Positions 18,801 to 26,197 of a stretch of DNA of 64,000 nucleotides are shown here, piece after piece. The stretch covers positions 186,001 through 250,000 of the forward strand of contig NZ_JAKJSD010000005.1 in assembly GCF_029029505.1 (NCBI RefSeq). The letters run 5' to 3'. The notes under the pieces were generated by a model, which did no database searches, was not told where the DNA came from, and worked only from the letters and a program-made list of their open reading frames with translations. This stretch comes from Ancylomarina sp. DW003. GTDB lineage: Bacteria; Bacteroidota; Bacteroidia; Bacteroidales; Marinifilaceae. The translations under genes and the position numbers were made by a program. Numbering within the stretch: position 1 is the stretch's first letter; the number at the start of each line of letters is the position of its first letter.

Positions 18801-19338
18801 CAACCTTATCCCTTTCAAAACTGATTAAATATTCGCCATCAATATTTGTTGCAACGCCTGTTGTGGTTCCCTTAACTACAACCGACACACCAGGTAGGGT
18901 ATTTCCATCTTTATCGGTTACAGTACCTTCTAGTTTTTTTTTCTCTTGCTCCTCTTTTTTTACAGGTAATTCAGGAACTCTATCTACAACCATGATCACA
19001 TCATCATAGAATTGACATTCCAATTTCGTATCCTTAAAAATTTCTTCCAATGCCTCATCGACTCTCATATCTGAAATATCAAAGTTGATTGCATCCAGCT
19101 CCTCAACCTTCTCCTCATTATAAATAAAGCGAAGCCCTGTTTGTTCTTTAATTTCGTTAAAAATATCCAGAACGCTTGCACCACTGAATTCCAAGCTTAC
19201 TCTCTGATTTTGAGAATAAATACTTGCTGATGCACTTAGGGTAAGTGTTAAGGTGAAAAAGAGAAACATTTTCATTGTAAGCAGGATTTTTAACCTTTCA
19301 CCTCGGGGGAAAAGGTCGGTAAAACCATTTTTTTTCAT
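15871..19338 (-). CDS. SusC/RagA TonB-dependent transporter with STN signalling domain (locus B)
   Basis: The 1155-aa protein has the same architecture as 5181-8567: extended N-region and signal (~20-42), STN domain (~45-120), carboxypeptidase-regulatory-like domain (~138-210), plug (starting at ELEEVIVTGIF) and a C-terminal barrel. The STN domain couples it to the FecR/sigma pair upstream. The stretch encoding DKDGNTLPGVSVVVKG is almost identical in DNA to the locus A gene although the rest is diverged. Substrate unknown. Confidence 0.93.
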   Translation of the reverse strand: MKKNGFTDLFPRGERLKILLTMKMFLFFTLTLTLSASASIYSQNQRVSLEFSGASVLDIFNEIKEQTGLRFIYNEEKVEELDAINFDISDMRVDEALEEIFKDTKLECQFYDDVIMVVDRVPELPVKKEEQEKKKLEGTVTDKDGNTLPGVSVVVKGTTTGVATNIDGEYLISFERDKVVLVFSFVGMATQEIIVENQAKLDIVMEYDNSELEEVIVTGIFNRKASTFTGSVTTFKGNELKAVSNSNVFESLKNLDPSLMIFDNLETGSDPNKSPKMLLRGTSSFDLETDPASIEASSIKGTYGNNPNAPLFILDGFETTVEKIFDLDMDRIESVTILKDASAKAIYGSKAANGVVVIETKVSAGGEMRLSYTGGVSIEVPDLTSYNLMNAAEKLQFEKDFGLYNGKIYSEDQGVVEQSLYQSRYRDVLDGVDTDWLAIPLRNAIGHKHRIGFAMGTDILNLNGGFSYNNIQGAMKGSDRMSYSGDVSISYRKDKLSIRNQLTIGSTVSNDSPYGSFSEYAAMNPYYSPYDRDGKIVKHPPLKVGSEEHADRYYVGNPLYNSTVNSLLQSKYTDITNNLYAEYFWNDYLKTSLRFGIGIKNTSADQFYPAEHNMFRKYTTDNLIWRKGSYQVNDGESKDLSGDFNISYSRSFGKHFLLFNVNGQISEKSFKEGVYSAEGFPSDDMNSIMFARSYTEGTKPNGIEETRREFGGLGVFNYAFDNRLLLDATIRTTGSSQYGANKRWGAFWSTGVGWNIHHEKWVDNSYMQRMKLRASVGSTGAQPHTAYAGVGAYNYRVDRTYLNMFGLQLEGMRNDDLLWQKKFDINLGLDLELFKRLSLTLEFYKATTKNSLISKTIAPSTGFSFVDANVGEIINKGVDLRASYKVWSVPEDGSFLTLSFNASHNRNKIQKLSDAMNEYNARIDAIFEKEDRKWSRPLQKYYEGASTTSIWAMKSDGIDPASGREIFVKKDGTRTFDYISSEQQIMGNSLPDVHGNIGAFFQYKGFGLNLSFRYKYGGQAYNETLANKVEAYDIKYNVDKRVLAGSWLKPGDVKPYARHRDMVVWYTNEFGNQVYRMRGSAPTQRFIYDQNELSLSSITLSYDFWKHNFIKKIGLSRLKISAYGNNLHTWSTVEQERGTAYPFARTFNFSISAAF

Positions 19339-19350
19339 AATTTTGTAATG

Positions 19351-19437
19351 ATAAGTTAGAAATTGAATAAACGCCCGACCGGTATTTATTCCTGATTTAA
19401 TTTTAAACGGAAGGTTCTGTAAAACCTTCCGTTTTTT
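19351..19437 (+). ncRNA. Candidate antisense sRNA opposing the susC leader (locus B)
   Basis: The layout is the same as at 8580-8669. A TAATTTTG -7 box on the plus strand (19338-19345) is followed by a hairpin with a 7-bp outer stem (19365-19371 with 19385-19391). Then comes a 12-bp terminator hairpin (19405-19416 with 19423-19434) ending in Ts. Predicted length is about 87 nt. Distances from the -7 box to each hairpin differ from locus A by only two bases, although loop sequences and stems have changed. No -33 TTTG is visible. The alternative is that these are hairpins of the susC mRNA leader. Confidence 0.45.
19405..19437 (+). terminator. Hairpin plus U-tract between fecR and susC, plus-strand orientation (locus B)
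   Basis: The 12-bp perfect stem with loop ctgtaa is followed on the plus strand by T6 (19432-19437). Compared with locus A, an A-T pair in the stem has become G-C (GGAAAGTT/AACTTTCC to GGAAGGTT/AACCTTCC). This is a compensatory change that supports a functional RNA hairpin. On the minus strand the tail is AAATT-like, a weaker U-tract. Confidence 0.7.
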
Positions 19438-19458
19438 ATTTATCCCCTAAGGGATTCA

Positions 19459-20616
19459 TTATTTTGCCATTACCACGATGGCATTCTTCTTGATTTCAAA
19501 TTTGGCATTTGAAGTTGTTTCCATAAAAAACAGGAAATCCTTTACATCGGCGTAGCGCTGCATATCGGCTGTAAATCGGTAAGTTTTACATTCCTCATTC
19601 ATGAAAAAGACTTTAACATCGTACCAGCGCTCCAAACGCTCCATTATATTTTCCAGAGGTGCATTTTCAAAGACGAATTCACCATCTTTCCACGCAATAT
19701 AAGGTCTCACATTCACCTCATTTACATTTACCTCTCCCGTCTGAAGATTAGCCAAGCCTAGTTCGCCTGGCTTTAATTTTGTCTCGGCACTCGTCGAGTT
19801 CACTCTAAGCCCAACAGATCCTTCAACCAAAACGGTTTCTATCTTATTTTGATCGTAAGCGTTTACACAAAACTCTGTTCCATAAACTTTAACTTGCTGG
19901 CCGTATGAATTCACAACAAAAACTTTCTCTTTATTAGCTGCCACATCAAAATAGGCTTCTCCTTTAAGATAAACTTGCCTCCTGTCACCTATAAATTGTA
20001 CAGGGTATCTTAATTCAGATTCTGCATTCAACCAAACGCGTGTACCATCAGCCAAAAGAATATCGAATTCCTGTCCTCGGGATACTTTTAAGGTGTTATA
20101 GATTTCTTTCGACTCAAGTTTTGTTTCCACAGTATATTCAATGCCTCTAAGAGAATCAATTTGGATTAATGAACCATCCAGCTCTTTTATCTCTTTGGTA
20201 GCCGCTTCAATCTTCACAGATACACCTGTCGATAGAATTAGCTCAGCGCCTCTTTCTCCCGGCTCAATTTCTATTAACTGAGCTACAGCCGGAGTTTCTT
20301 TGGAACCGGTATTTAATAAAAATGGAATTGATATTGAAAGTAATAGGATAATACCAGCTGCAACTGCAGCAAAAGACAAGTAACGTACTCGCGTGTTAAT
20401 TCGATTTTCGAACTTCGTAAATTCAAATTCGGTATTCACCTGAGTCGATTTCAGCGACCAACGCGTGTATAGAACTTTACGTAAAACCTGCTGGTATGCT
20501 TTCTTGTTCTCTTCTGAAACTTCCAGCCATAAATCAAAATCAGCTTTCTCCTTTTCGGTAAGCTCCCCTGAAATATAAGCTACAATGTCTTGATATTTTT
20601 TATCTGTAATGTTCAT
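19459..20616 (-). CDS. FecR-family anti-sigma factor with DUF4974 (locus B)
   Basis: The 385-aa protein has a cytoplasmic N-terminal helical region, one transmembrane span (~80-101), a periplasmic FecR domain (~160-260, with SRGQEFDILLADGTRVWLN region) and a C-terminal DUF4974 domain. It is a paralogue of 8668-9819. It should transduce the substrate signal from the locus B STN-SusC to the sigma factor encoded 71 bp upstream. Confidence 0.93.
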   Translation of the reverse strand: MNITDKKYQDIVAYISGELTEKEKADFDLWLEVSEENKKAYQQVLRKVLYTRWSLKSTQVNTEFEFTKFENRINTRVRYLSFAAVAAGIILLLSISIPFLLNTGSKETPAVAQLIEIEPGERGAELILSTGVSVKIEAATKEIKELDGSLIQIDSLRGIEYTVETKLESKEIYNTLKVSRGQEFDILLADGTRVWLNAESELRYPVQFIGDRRQVYLKGEAYFDVAANKEKVFVVNSYGQQVKVYGTEFCVNAYDQNKIETVLVEGSVGLRVNSTSAETKLKPGELGLANLQTGEVNVNEVNVRPYIAWKDGEFVFENAPLENIMERLERWYDVKVFFMNEECKTYRFTADMQRYADVKDFLFFMETTSNAKFEIKKNAIVVMAK

Positions 20617-20687
20617 TCTTCTAATTTAAATAGCGCACTTCACTATTAGTACAGAAGAAATTACAAAACGGTTGACAAGCCTTTCAA

Positions 20688-21251
20688 TTATTTTGAAAAA
20701 AAATACAATAGAAAATAATCACTTAACTTTTCGGAATTGAGCCTAAGTGTCTTTAAGGAACGGACTAATTGGGTTTTTACAGTAGAAAGGGAAACATTTA
20801 ATTCGTCAGCTGCTTCCTGATATTTCATGCCTCTTAAATAAATGCACTTAACAACTTCTCGACCTTTTTCAGGCAGTTTTTCCAATTCTTTATGAATTCT
20901 GGATATGATTTCTTCCTTATTCGACTGGTAATCTTCATAAATTTTATCAAAGGAATCAATCTCCTCGGCATGTTTCAACACATCTCTTTTGCGAAGCTTG
21001 TTATAGGCTAGGTTTTTTACCGATACATATAAATAGGAAGGTAATTTACTGGCATCCCACCGGGTATAGATCTTTTTTCTCCAAATCTCTACAAAGAAAT
21101 CCTGCACCAAGTCTTTCGACACATCCATATCATTCAAAAAAGTATCTGCCCAAATCACTAAGGGTTCAAAATACTTTTTGAATAGCAAATTCATTCCCTG
21201 CTTATTATCAGAGGCTAAGAGTTCACATATATACTTATCGGTAGTTTTCAT
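20688..21251 (-). CDS. ECF RNA polymerase sigma factor (locus B)
   Basis: The 187-aa sigma factor has region 2 (~17-90, with SKDLVQDFFVEIWRKK) and region 4 (~120-175, with KYQEAADELNVSLSTVKTQL). It is paralogous to the locus A sigma factor and has the same spacing from its start to the first conserved GMNLLF motif. It heads locus B and should transcribe susC onward. The upstream 250 bp contain a terminator of the next gene but no clear TAnnTTTG promoter that I could place. Confidence 0.9.
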   Translation of the reverse strand: MKTTDKYICELLASDNKQGMNLLFKKYFEPLVIWADTFLNDMDVSKDLVQDFFVEIWRKKIYTRWDASKLPSYLYVSVKNLAYNKLRKRDVLKHAEEIDSFDKIYEDYQSNKEEIISRIHKELEKLPEKGREVVKCIYLRGMKYQEAADELNVSLSTVKTQLVRSLKTLRLNSEKLSDYFLLYFFSK

Positions 21252-21417
21252 GGCTGATTAGATGGTTTAAAGAATGCAATTATTTTTTTATTATACAAAA
21301 GTGGAAAGGGTCAAATCGAGATTAACAAGTAAGCTCCTTTTTTTTATGTATCACAATTCCAACTATTTTGGAAAAGTTTAGAACTTCCAACATCAAGAAC
21401 TCAGGCTTGGACAGAAC

Positions 21418-21452
21418 AAAAAAGCAATCACTTATATGAGTGATTGCTTTTT
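21418..21452 (-). terminator. Intrinsic terminator downstream of DUF6789-like gene
   Basis: A perfect 12-bp stem (21421-21432 with 21439-21450, loop tatatg) is flanked by As on one side and Ts on the other. It can act in both directions. On the minus strand it ends the gene at 21507-21935. Confidence 0.85.
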
Positions 21453-21506
21453 ATAAATCAAGAATTTAGATCAATTGATTTCGCATATTTTTTATATCCG
21501 ATTAAA

Positions 21507-21935
21507 TCATACGGTTTCTTTCACCACCAGGGCAACAACAATTCCAAAAACGATATGCCCTGCAATACTGCCTATCATCATTAATAGCATATTGCCTTCC
21601 ATGGGTGGCATCCCTCCCATTACAGCTCCCATTATGCCCATCATTATTTGAGCGAATACGAATATGGCCAATCCACAGATGGTCCCTTTTAGAATTTTAC
21701 TTCTGATTTTAGATACTAATTTTATTAACAGAAACACATAAGCCATAGCGAAGGTTATGCCTATAGCAAAGTGCATCAGCCAACCAACAAGAACTGGAAA
21801 ACCCATTAGGCTTGAAAGCATCTGCGGTGGGTTCATTTTTGGTATACCCATCATAGGCGCCAGCATCATAAATAAAGACATAGCGGCTGTGCCTGTAATT
21901 CCGCCCAAGAGGGCCTTTTGAATTTTAAGGATCAT
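21507..21935 (-). CDS. Small membrane protein, DUF6789-like
   Basis: The 142-aa, Met- and Gly-rich protein has about four membrane segments (roughly 8-30, 45-75, 82-105 and 115-140) and a conserved GGITGTAAMSLFMM opening. It resembles DUF6789-type membrane proteins, whose function is unknown. It is monocistronic with its own terminator and is unrelated to the neighbouring Sus locus. The family name is from memory and is moderately certain. Confidence 0.6.
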   Translation of the reverse strand: MILKIQKALLGGITGTAAMSLFMMLAPMMGIPKMNPPQMLSSLMGFPVLVGWLMHFAIGITFAMAYVFLLIKLVSKIRSKILKGTICGLAIFVFAQIMMGIMGAVMGGMPPMEGNMLLMMIGSIAGHIVFGIVVALVVKETV

Positions 21936-22222
21936 AACGAATTGTATTAAATGTCGAATTCTCTACTTATTTTAATCTTTAAGTAAATAGTCGCAACATA
22001 TTCAGAAACCTGACAGTTAAATTGGAAATATTTTTGCGCCGGGGATTAATACCAATGTGTATCGATATCAAATATAGAGATTGATTTAGTATCGCTATAT
22101 ACGCCTTATAATGACGAAAGAAGAAATTATAGAACAACGACATAGCACTTTATCAATGCAAAAAACAAGTAAATCAACCAGGTATGCTTAGCGATTTTGA
22201 AACGACTATTACGTCGTATCAA

Positions 22223-23197
22223 TTATAATCTCTTCTTGCTCCTTATTCGCTTAAGTATGGCCGCATTTTGGTTTAGTGCTTCCATATATTCACTTTTTAT
22301 TTCATCAACAAGACTATTTACCGCAGAGATAGCCTTAATTCCTGCAACACCCTGCCCGGCAGACCAAATATCTTTCCAGGCTTTATCATTTTGTGCTGTA
22401 AGGTCAGAAAAATCTTCTTCTTTCTTTTGACTAAGGTCAATGCCAGACTTTTCGATACTGGACTTTAAGAAATTGCCATAAACACCCGAAACGGCATCTG
22501 TATATAAGATATCGTCAAGATTAGAACTAACAAGTGAGGTTTTGTAAGCATCAGTTGCCAAACTTTCATTTGTTGCGATAAATCGTGTACCCATATATAC
22601 AAAATCAGCTCCCATATTTTGGGCTGCTAATACGCCTTTTCCGCTATTTATTGCTCCTGCCAAAACCAAAGGCCCCTTATAAAAAGATCTAATTTCATCG
22701 AGCAAGGCAAATGGATTTGCAGTACCTGCATGACCTCCTGCCCCTGCAGCAACAGCAATGATACCATCAACACCTACTTCAATTGCTTTTTGAGCATGAC
22801 GCTTTTTTATGATATCGTGAAAAACGCAACCTCCATATTGGTGAATGGTATCAACCACTTCTTTAGATGCTCCCAATGATGTAATCACCAATGGGACTTT
22901 ATATTTAACACAAAGCTTTAAATCTGGGATCAACCTGGGATTTGTTTTATTGACAATCAAATTAACAGCAAAAGGCGCAGGTTCTATTCCCGTTTCAGCT
23001 TTGAATCTTTCCAATGCACCAGTTATTTCAATCAATATTCGCTCAAAATCCTGTGGCGTTCTTCCATTTAAAGAAGGAAAAGTACCCACTACACCTTTTT
23101 TACAAGATTCAATGACCAATTCTGTTCCTGAAACCAGAAACATAGGTGCTACAATTATAGGCAATGTCATGCTTAATTTTAATTCTTGTACTTTCAT
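22223..23197 (-). CDS. Nitronate monooxygenase-family FMN flavoprotein
   Basis: The 324-aa TIM-barrel flavoprotein belongs to the 2-nitropropane dioxygenase/nitronate monooxygenase family. The N-terminal LPIIVAPM strand, the AAGAGGHAG motif carrying the likely catalytic His156, and the GADFVYMGTRF phosphate-binding segment (~214-225) are typical. These FMN enzymes oxidise alkyl nitronates such as propionate 3-nitronate; some relatives are enoyl reductases (FabK-like). It stands alone. The 287 bp between it and the upstream gene hold only a frameshifted short coding-like scrap near 22110-22210. Confidence 0.85.
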   Translation of the reverse strand: MKVQELKLSMTLPIIVAPMFLVSGTELVIESCKKGVVGTFPSLNGRTPQDFERILIEITGALERFKAETGIEPAPFAVNLIVNKTNPRLIPDLKLCVKYKVPLVITSLGASKEVVDTIHQYGGCVFHDIIKKRHAQKAIEVGVDGIIAVAAGAGGHAGTANPFALLDEIRSFYKGPLVLAGAINSGKGVLAAQNMGADFVYMGTRFIATNESLATDAYKTSLVSSNLDDILYTDAVSGVYGNFLKSSIEKSGIDLSQKKEEDFSDLTAQNDKAWKDIWSAGQGVAGIKAISAVNSLVDEIKSEYMEALNQNAAILKRIRSKKRL

Positions 23198-23325
23198 ATT
23201 AATCCTTTTATAAAGCTATTTCAATTTAGTCATTTATTGTAAATGATTAGGAATATAGAAGTTGAAAGATTGATTTCAGATACTATAATTATATTTTGAC
23301 ACTATAAAAATCACCATCTGTTTAT

Positions 23326-23337
23326 CCTATTAATAGG
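23326..23337. promoter_or_regulatory. 12-bp perfect palindrome in a divergent intergenic region
   Basis: CCTATTAATAGG sits between the divergent genes at 23197 (minus) and 23440 (plus). Its position suits an operator, but in AT-rich DNA it may be chance. Confidence 0.25.
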
Positions 23338-23439
23338 TTATAAGTTTCCTCTAAGAACAGGTTAGGATACAACATAAAATAATAGTATCTTAATTAACGG
23401 TATTTTACATACAAATGAGTTTGACGTAAATAATATAGT

Positions 23440-24858
23440 GTGAAAATTCTACTGACTGGTGCTACAGGTTATATTGGCAAAAGACTTCTTCCAATTCTTA
23501 TCGAAAACGGGCATAAAATTGTCTGTTGCGTTCGTGATTTTGAGCGCTTCAACCCTCCATTATCGCTTTTACCACATCTCGAAGTTATTCAAGTTGATCT
23601 TTTAGATGCCAATTCATTAAAACAAATCCCCAAAGATATTGACGCGGCCTACTATTTAGTGCATTCCATGTCATCCTCAAATAATTATGAAGTCTTAGAA
23701 AAACAGTCAGCAATAAACTTCAGAGATGCAATCAATAATACCAATGCGGTTCAGGTCATTTATCTCAGTGGAATTATTAATCAGTCTCTTCTGTCCAAAC
23801 ATCTTAAATCCAGAGAAAATGTAGAATTAGAACTACAAAAAGGCAAGTACAAATTGACAACACTTAGAGCAGGTATCATTATCGGATCTGGTAGTGCTTC
23901 GTTTGAAATCATTAGGGATTTAGTTGAAAAACTACCTGTTATGATCACGCCTAAATGGCTAAAAACTCAATGTCAGCCTATAGCTATCAGAGATGTTATT
24001 TCTATTCTTTCAAAAAGTTTACTTAACCCCCAAACCTACAATCAGAATTATGATATCGGCGGGCCCGACATTCTCTCTTACAAGAAAATGTTACTCGATT
24101 ATGCTAAACTTAGGAAGCTAAACAGAAAAATCCTTATTCTGCCAATTATGACTCCCCGCCTTTCTTCGTATTGGCTCTATTTTGTAACAACCACCACATA
24201 CAGGTTAGCCATAGCATTGGTTAACAGCATGAAAATAGAGGTCATTTGCAGAGATAACAAACTTATTTCTATTCTTAATATTCAACCCTTAACTTATGAA
24301 GAAGCCCTTTCAAATGCATTTCTTAAAATTGAATCTAACGAGGTTGTTTCGAGTTGGAAAGATTCTCTCAGCAGTGGCAGGCTAAACATCAAAATATCAG
24401 ATTTCATTAATGTGCCTCGTTTCGGCTGCCTTACTGATGAAAGAAGTCAAAGCTATATTGACCGAGAAGCGTGCATTGATAAAATATGGCGAATTGGTGG
24501 AAAAAATGGTTGGTATTATGCCAACTTTTTATGGAAGTTTCGTGGTTATTTAGATCTGTTGGTCGGAGGCGTAGGCCTAAGAAGAGGGCGTACTGATGAG
24601 AAGGAATTAAAAGCTGGTGATTCACTTGATTTCTGGCGTGTTCTATACGCTAACAAAGAAGAAGGTCGATTACTCCTTTTTGCAGAAATGAAATTACCAG
24701 GAGAAGCCTGGTTAGAATTTAAGCTTGACAATGGCAAACTCATACAAACGGCAACCTACAGACCAATTGGTGTTACGGGTAGGTTGTATTGGTACACGGT
24801 CTATCCTTTTCATGGCCTGATTTTTAAAGGCATGCTATCCAAACTTGTTAGCCAATAA
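23440..24858 (+). CDS. NAD(P)-dependent SDR/DUF2867 protein
   Basis: The 472-aa protein begins with a GTG start, forced because an in-frame stop lies three codons upstream and the Rossmann motif GATGYIG (7-13) is at the extreme N-terminus. Residues 1-~300 form an atypical short-chain dehydrogenase (NmrA-like) domain. Residues ~330-470 match DUF2867, with WRIGGKNGWYYAN and GLRRGR motifs. Such two-domain proteins are widespread, probably cytoplasmic and of unproven reaction. It converges with the Gfo/Idh gene, with only four bases between the two stop codons and no terminator visible. Confidence 0.85.
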   Translation: MKILLTGATGYIGKRLLPILIENGHKIVCCVRDFERFNPPLSLLPHLEVIQVDLLDANSLKQIPKDIDAAYYLVHSMSSSNNYEVLEKQSAINFRDAINNTNAVQVIYLSGIINQSLLSKHLKSRENVELELQKGKYKLTTLRAGIIIGSGSASFEIIRDLVEKLPVMITPKWLKTQCQPIAIRDVISILSKSLLNPQTYNQNYDIGGPDILSYKKMLLDYAKLRKLNRKILILPIMTPRLSSYWLYFVTTTTYRLAIALVNSMKIEVICRDNKLISILNIQPLTYEEALSNAFLKIESNEVVSSWKDSLSSGRLNIKISDFINVPRFGCLTDERSQSYIDREACIDKIWRIGGKNGWYYANFLWKFRGYLDLLVGGVGLRRGRTDEKELKAGDSLDFWRVLYANKEEGRLLLFAEMKLPGEAWLEFKLDNGKLIQTATYRPIGVTGRLYWYTVYPFHGLIFKGMLSKLVSQ

Positions 24859-24862
24859 ATCT

Positions 24863-26176
24863 CTATAACCCGGGAATTGGCACCGCTTTATCGACATCAA
24901 CTTGACCAAAATGATAGTGCTTCGGTGACAGATATAAGTCTGAATTCATCATTTCTTCCCAAGTCACTTCTTTTCCCGTATAGGCCGAAACTCGTCCCAT
25001 AATTCCTGTCATGGTCGACTCGGCTATGGCCTGCGTTTCATTCACAGGCTTTCCTGTTCGAATTGCCGTCACCCAATCGACATGCTCCTGATCGAAGGGG
25101 CTTATATCGAGTTCCTGATCCTCATTCCCATAATCAAATATCCATTTCACACTTGAATCGTTTCTATAGATTGTATTTTGACAGTTCGTATACCCCTCAC
25201 TCCCTCTAATAAGATCGGACACATTATTCTGACAACCGTTTATTTGTCGACACATGCTATGATAATGTACATCATTATCGTAAAGAAAATCAACACCAAA
25301 CATATCGTACTGATTACCTGTAAGGCGACGTTGACGTGAACCAAATCCCACAGCTTTAACCGGATGTTTCCCCACAAACCAATTTACAGTGTCCAGATTA
25401 TGCACATTCTGTTCTACGATATGATCGCCCGAAAGCCAGCACCAGTTCACCCAGTCACGGATCATAGCTTCCATCTCACTCCACTCGGCACGTGGATTTT
25501 TATGCCATAGCTTTCCCACATTATAATAAGAATTGGCCGATACAATATCACCGATTTCTCCTTTAACCACTTGTCGAAAGGTTTCGATATAGTCTTTCTG
25601 ATGACGCTTAATTGTACCTGTTACAATTGATAAGCCCATAGCCTCTGCCCTTTCCCCTGATATCATTACAGATCTAACTCCGACAGGATCTACAGCAATC
25701 GGTTTTTCAATAAACACATGCTTGCCGGCTTTAACACAAGCTGCCAAATGTTCAGGTCTAAAATTTGGGGGTGTTGCAAGAATAACGACATCAACACCAC
25801 TATCTATCACTTTTTCAAAGGCATCGAAACCGACAAAGCATTTCTCTTCGGGAACTTCTATATCTTTTCTCTCCTTCAACTGTGAATTGCACATCTCTAC
25901 TCTGTCTTTAAAAACATCTCCCAGAGCCGTTATTTGCAAATTAGAACCTGCATTTAAAAAGTTTAGTGCTGCTCCGGTTCCGCGATAACCACAACCAATT
26001 AGGCCAGCTTTTAACAATGACCCATCGGGGGCTTTTTTAAGAAGAGGTGGGTAGTTATAATCCCTTTCCTTACGATTCTCACACTGAAGTAAACCTGCGG
26101 TTCCCAAAGCACAAAACAAGCCTATACTACCAGCATTTTTTAGAAATTCTCTTCGTTTATTTTTCTTTGTTTCCAT
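24863..26176 (-). CDS. Tat-exported Gfo/Idh/MocA-family oxidoreductase
   Basis: The 437-aa protein has a twin-arginine signal (KNKRREFLKNAG followed by a hydrophobic stretch). A Rossmann domain follows with GCGYRG (61-66) and the EKP motif (157-159), then a C-terminal domain containing GDHIVEQNVHNLD. It is likely a periplasmic NAD(P)-bound enzyme acting on sugars or sugar derivatives. GH109 N-acetylgalactosaminidases share this fold and export signal, so a glycosidase role is possible but not shown. It follows the heme-SUMF1 gene by 21 bp and is probably cotranscribed with it. Confidence 0.85.
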   Translation of the reverse strand: METKKNKRREFLKNAGSIGLFCALGTAGLLQCENRKERDYNYPPLLKKAPDGSLLKAGLIGCGYRGTGAALNFLNAGSNLQITALGDVFKDRVEMCNSQLKERKDIEVPEEKCFVGFDAFEKVIDSGVDVVILATPPNFRPEHLAACVKAGKHVFIEKPIAVDPVGVRSVMISGERAEAMGLSIVTGTIKRHQKDYIETFRQVVKGEIGDIVSANSYYNVGKLWHKNPRAEWSEMEAMIRDWVNWCWLSGDHIVEQNVHNLDTVNWFVGKHPVKAVGFGSRQRRLTGNQYDMFGVDFLYDNDVHYHSMCRQINGCQNNVSDLIRGSEGYTNCQNTIYRNDSSVKWIFDYGNEDQELDISPFDQEHVDWVTAIRTGKPVNETQAIAESTMTGIMGRVSAYTGKEVTWEEMMNSDLYLSPKHYHFGQVDVDKAVPIPGL

Positions 26177-26197
26177 AAATCAACAAACTCAACGTTA

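Noticed and set aside
22110-22210. Short coding-like scrap (MTKEEIIEQRHSTLS then, in another frame, NQPGMLSDFETTITSY)
   Set aside because: It needs a frameshift, is under 40 codons and matches no family I recognise; it may be a gene relic but I cannot support a call.
24863-26176. GH109 N-acetylgalactosaminidase
   Set aside because: The fold and Tat signal fit, but many non-glycosidase Gfo/Idh/MocA proteins share them; I kept only the broad family.
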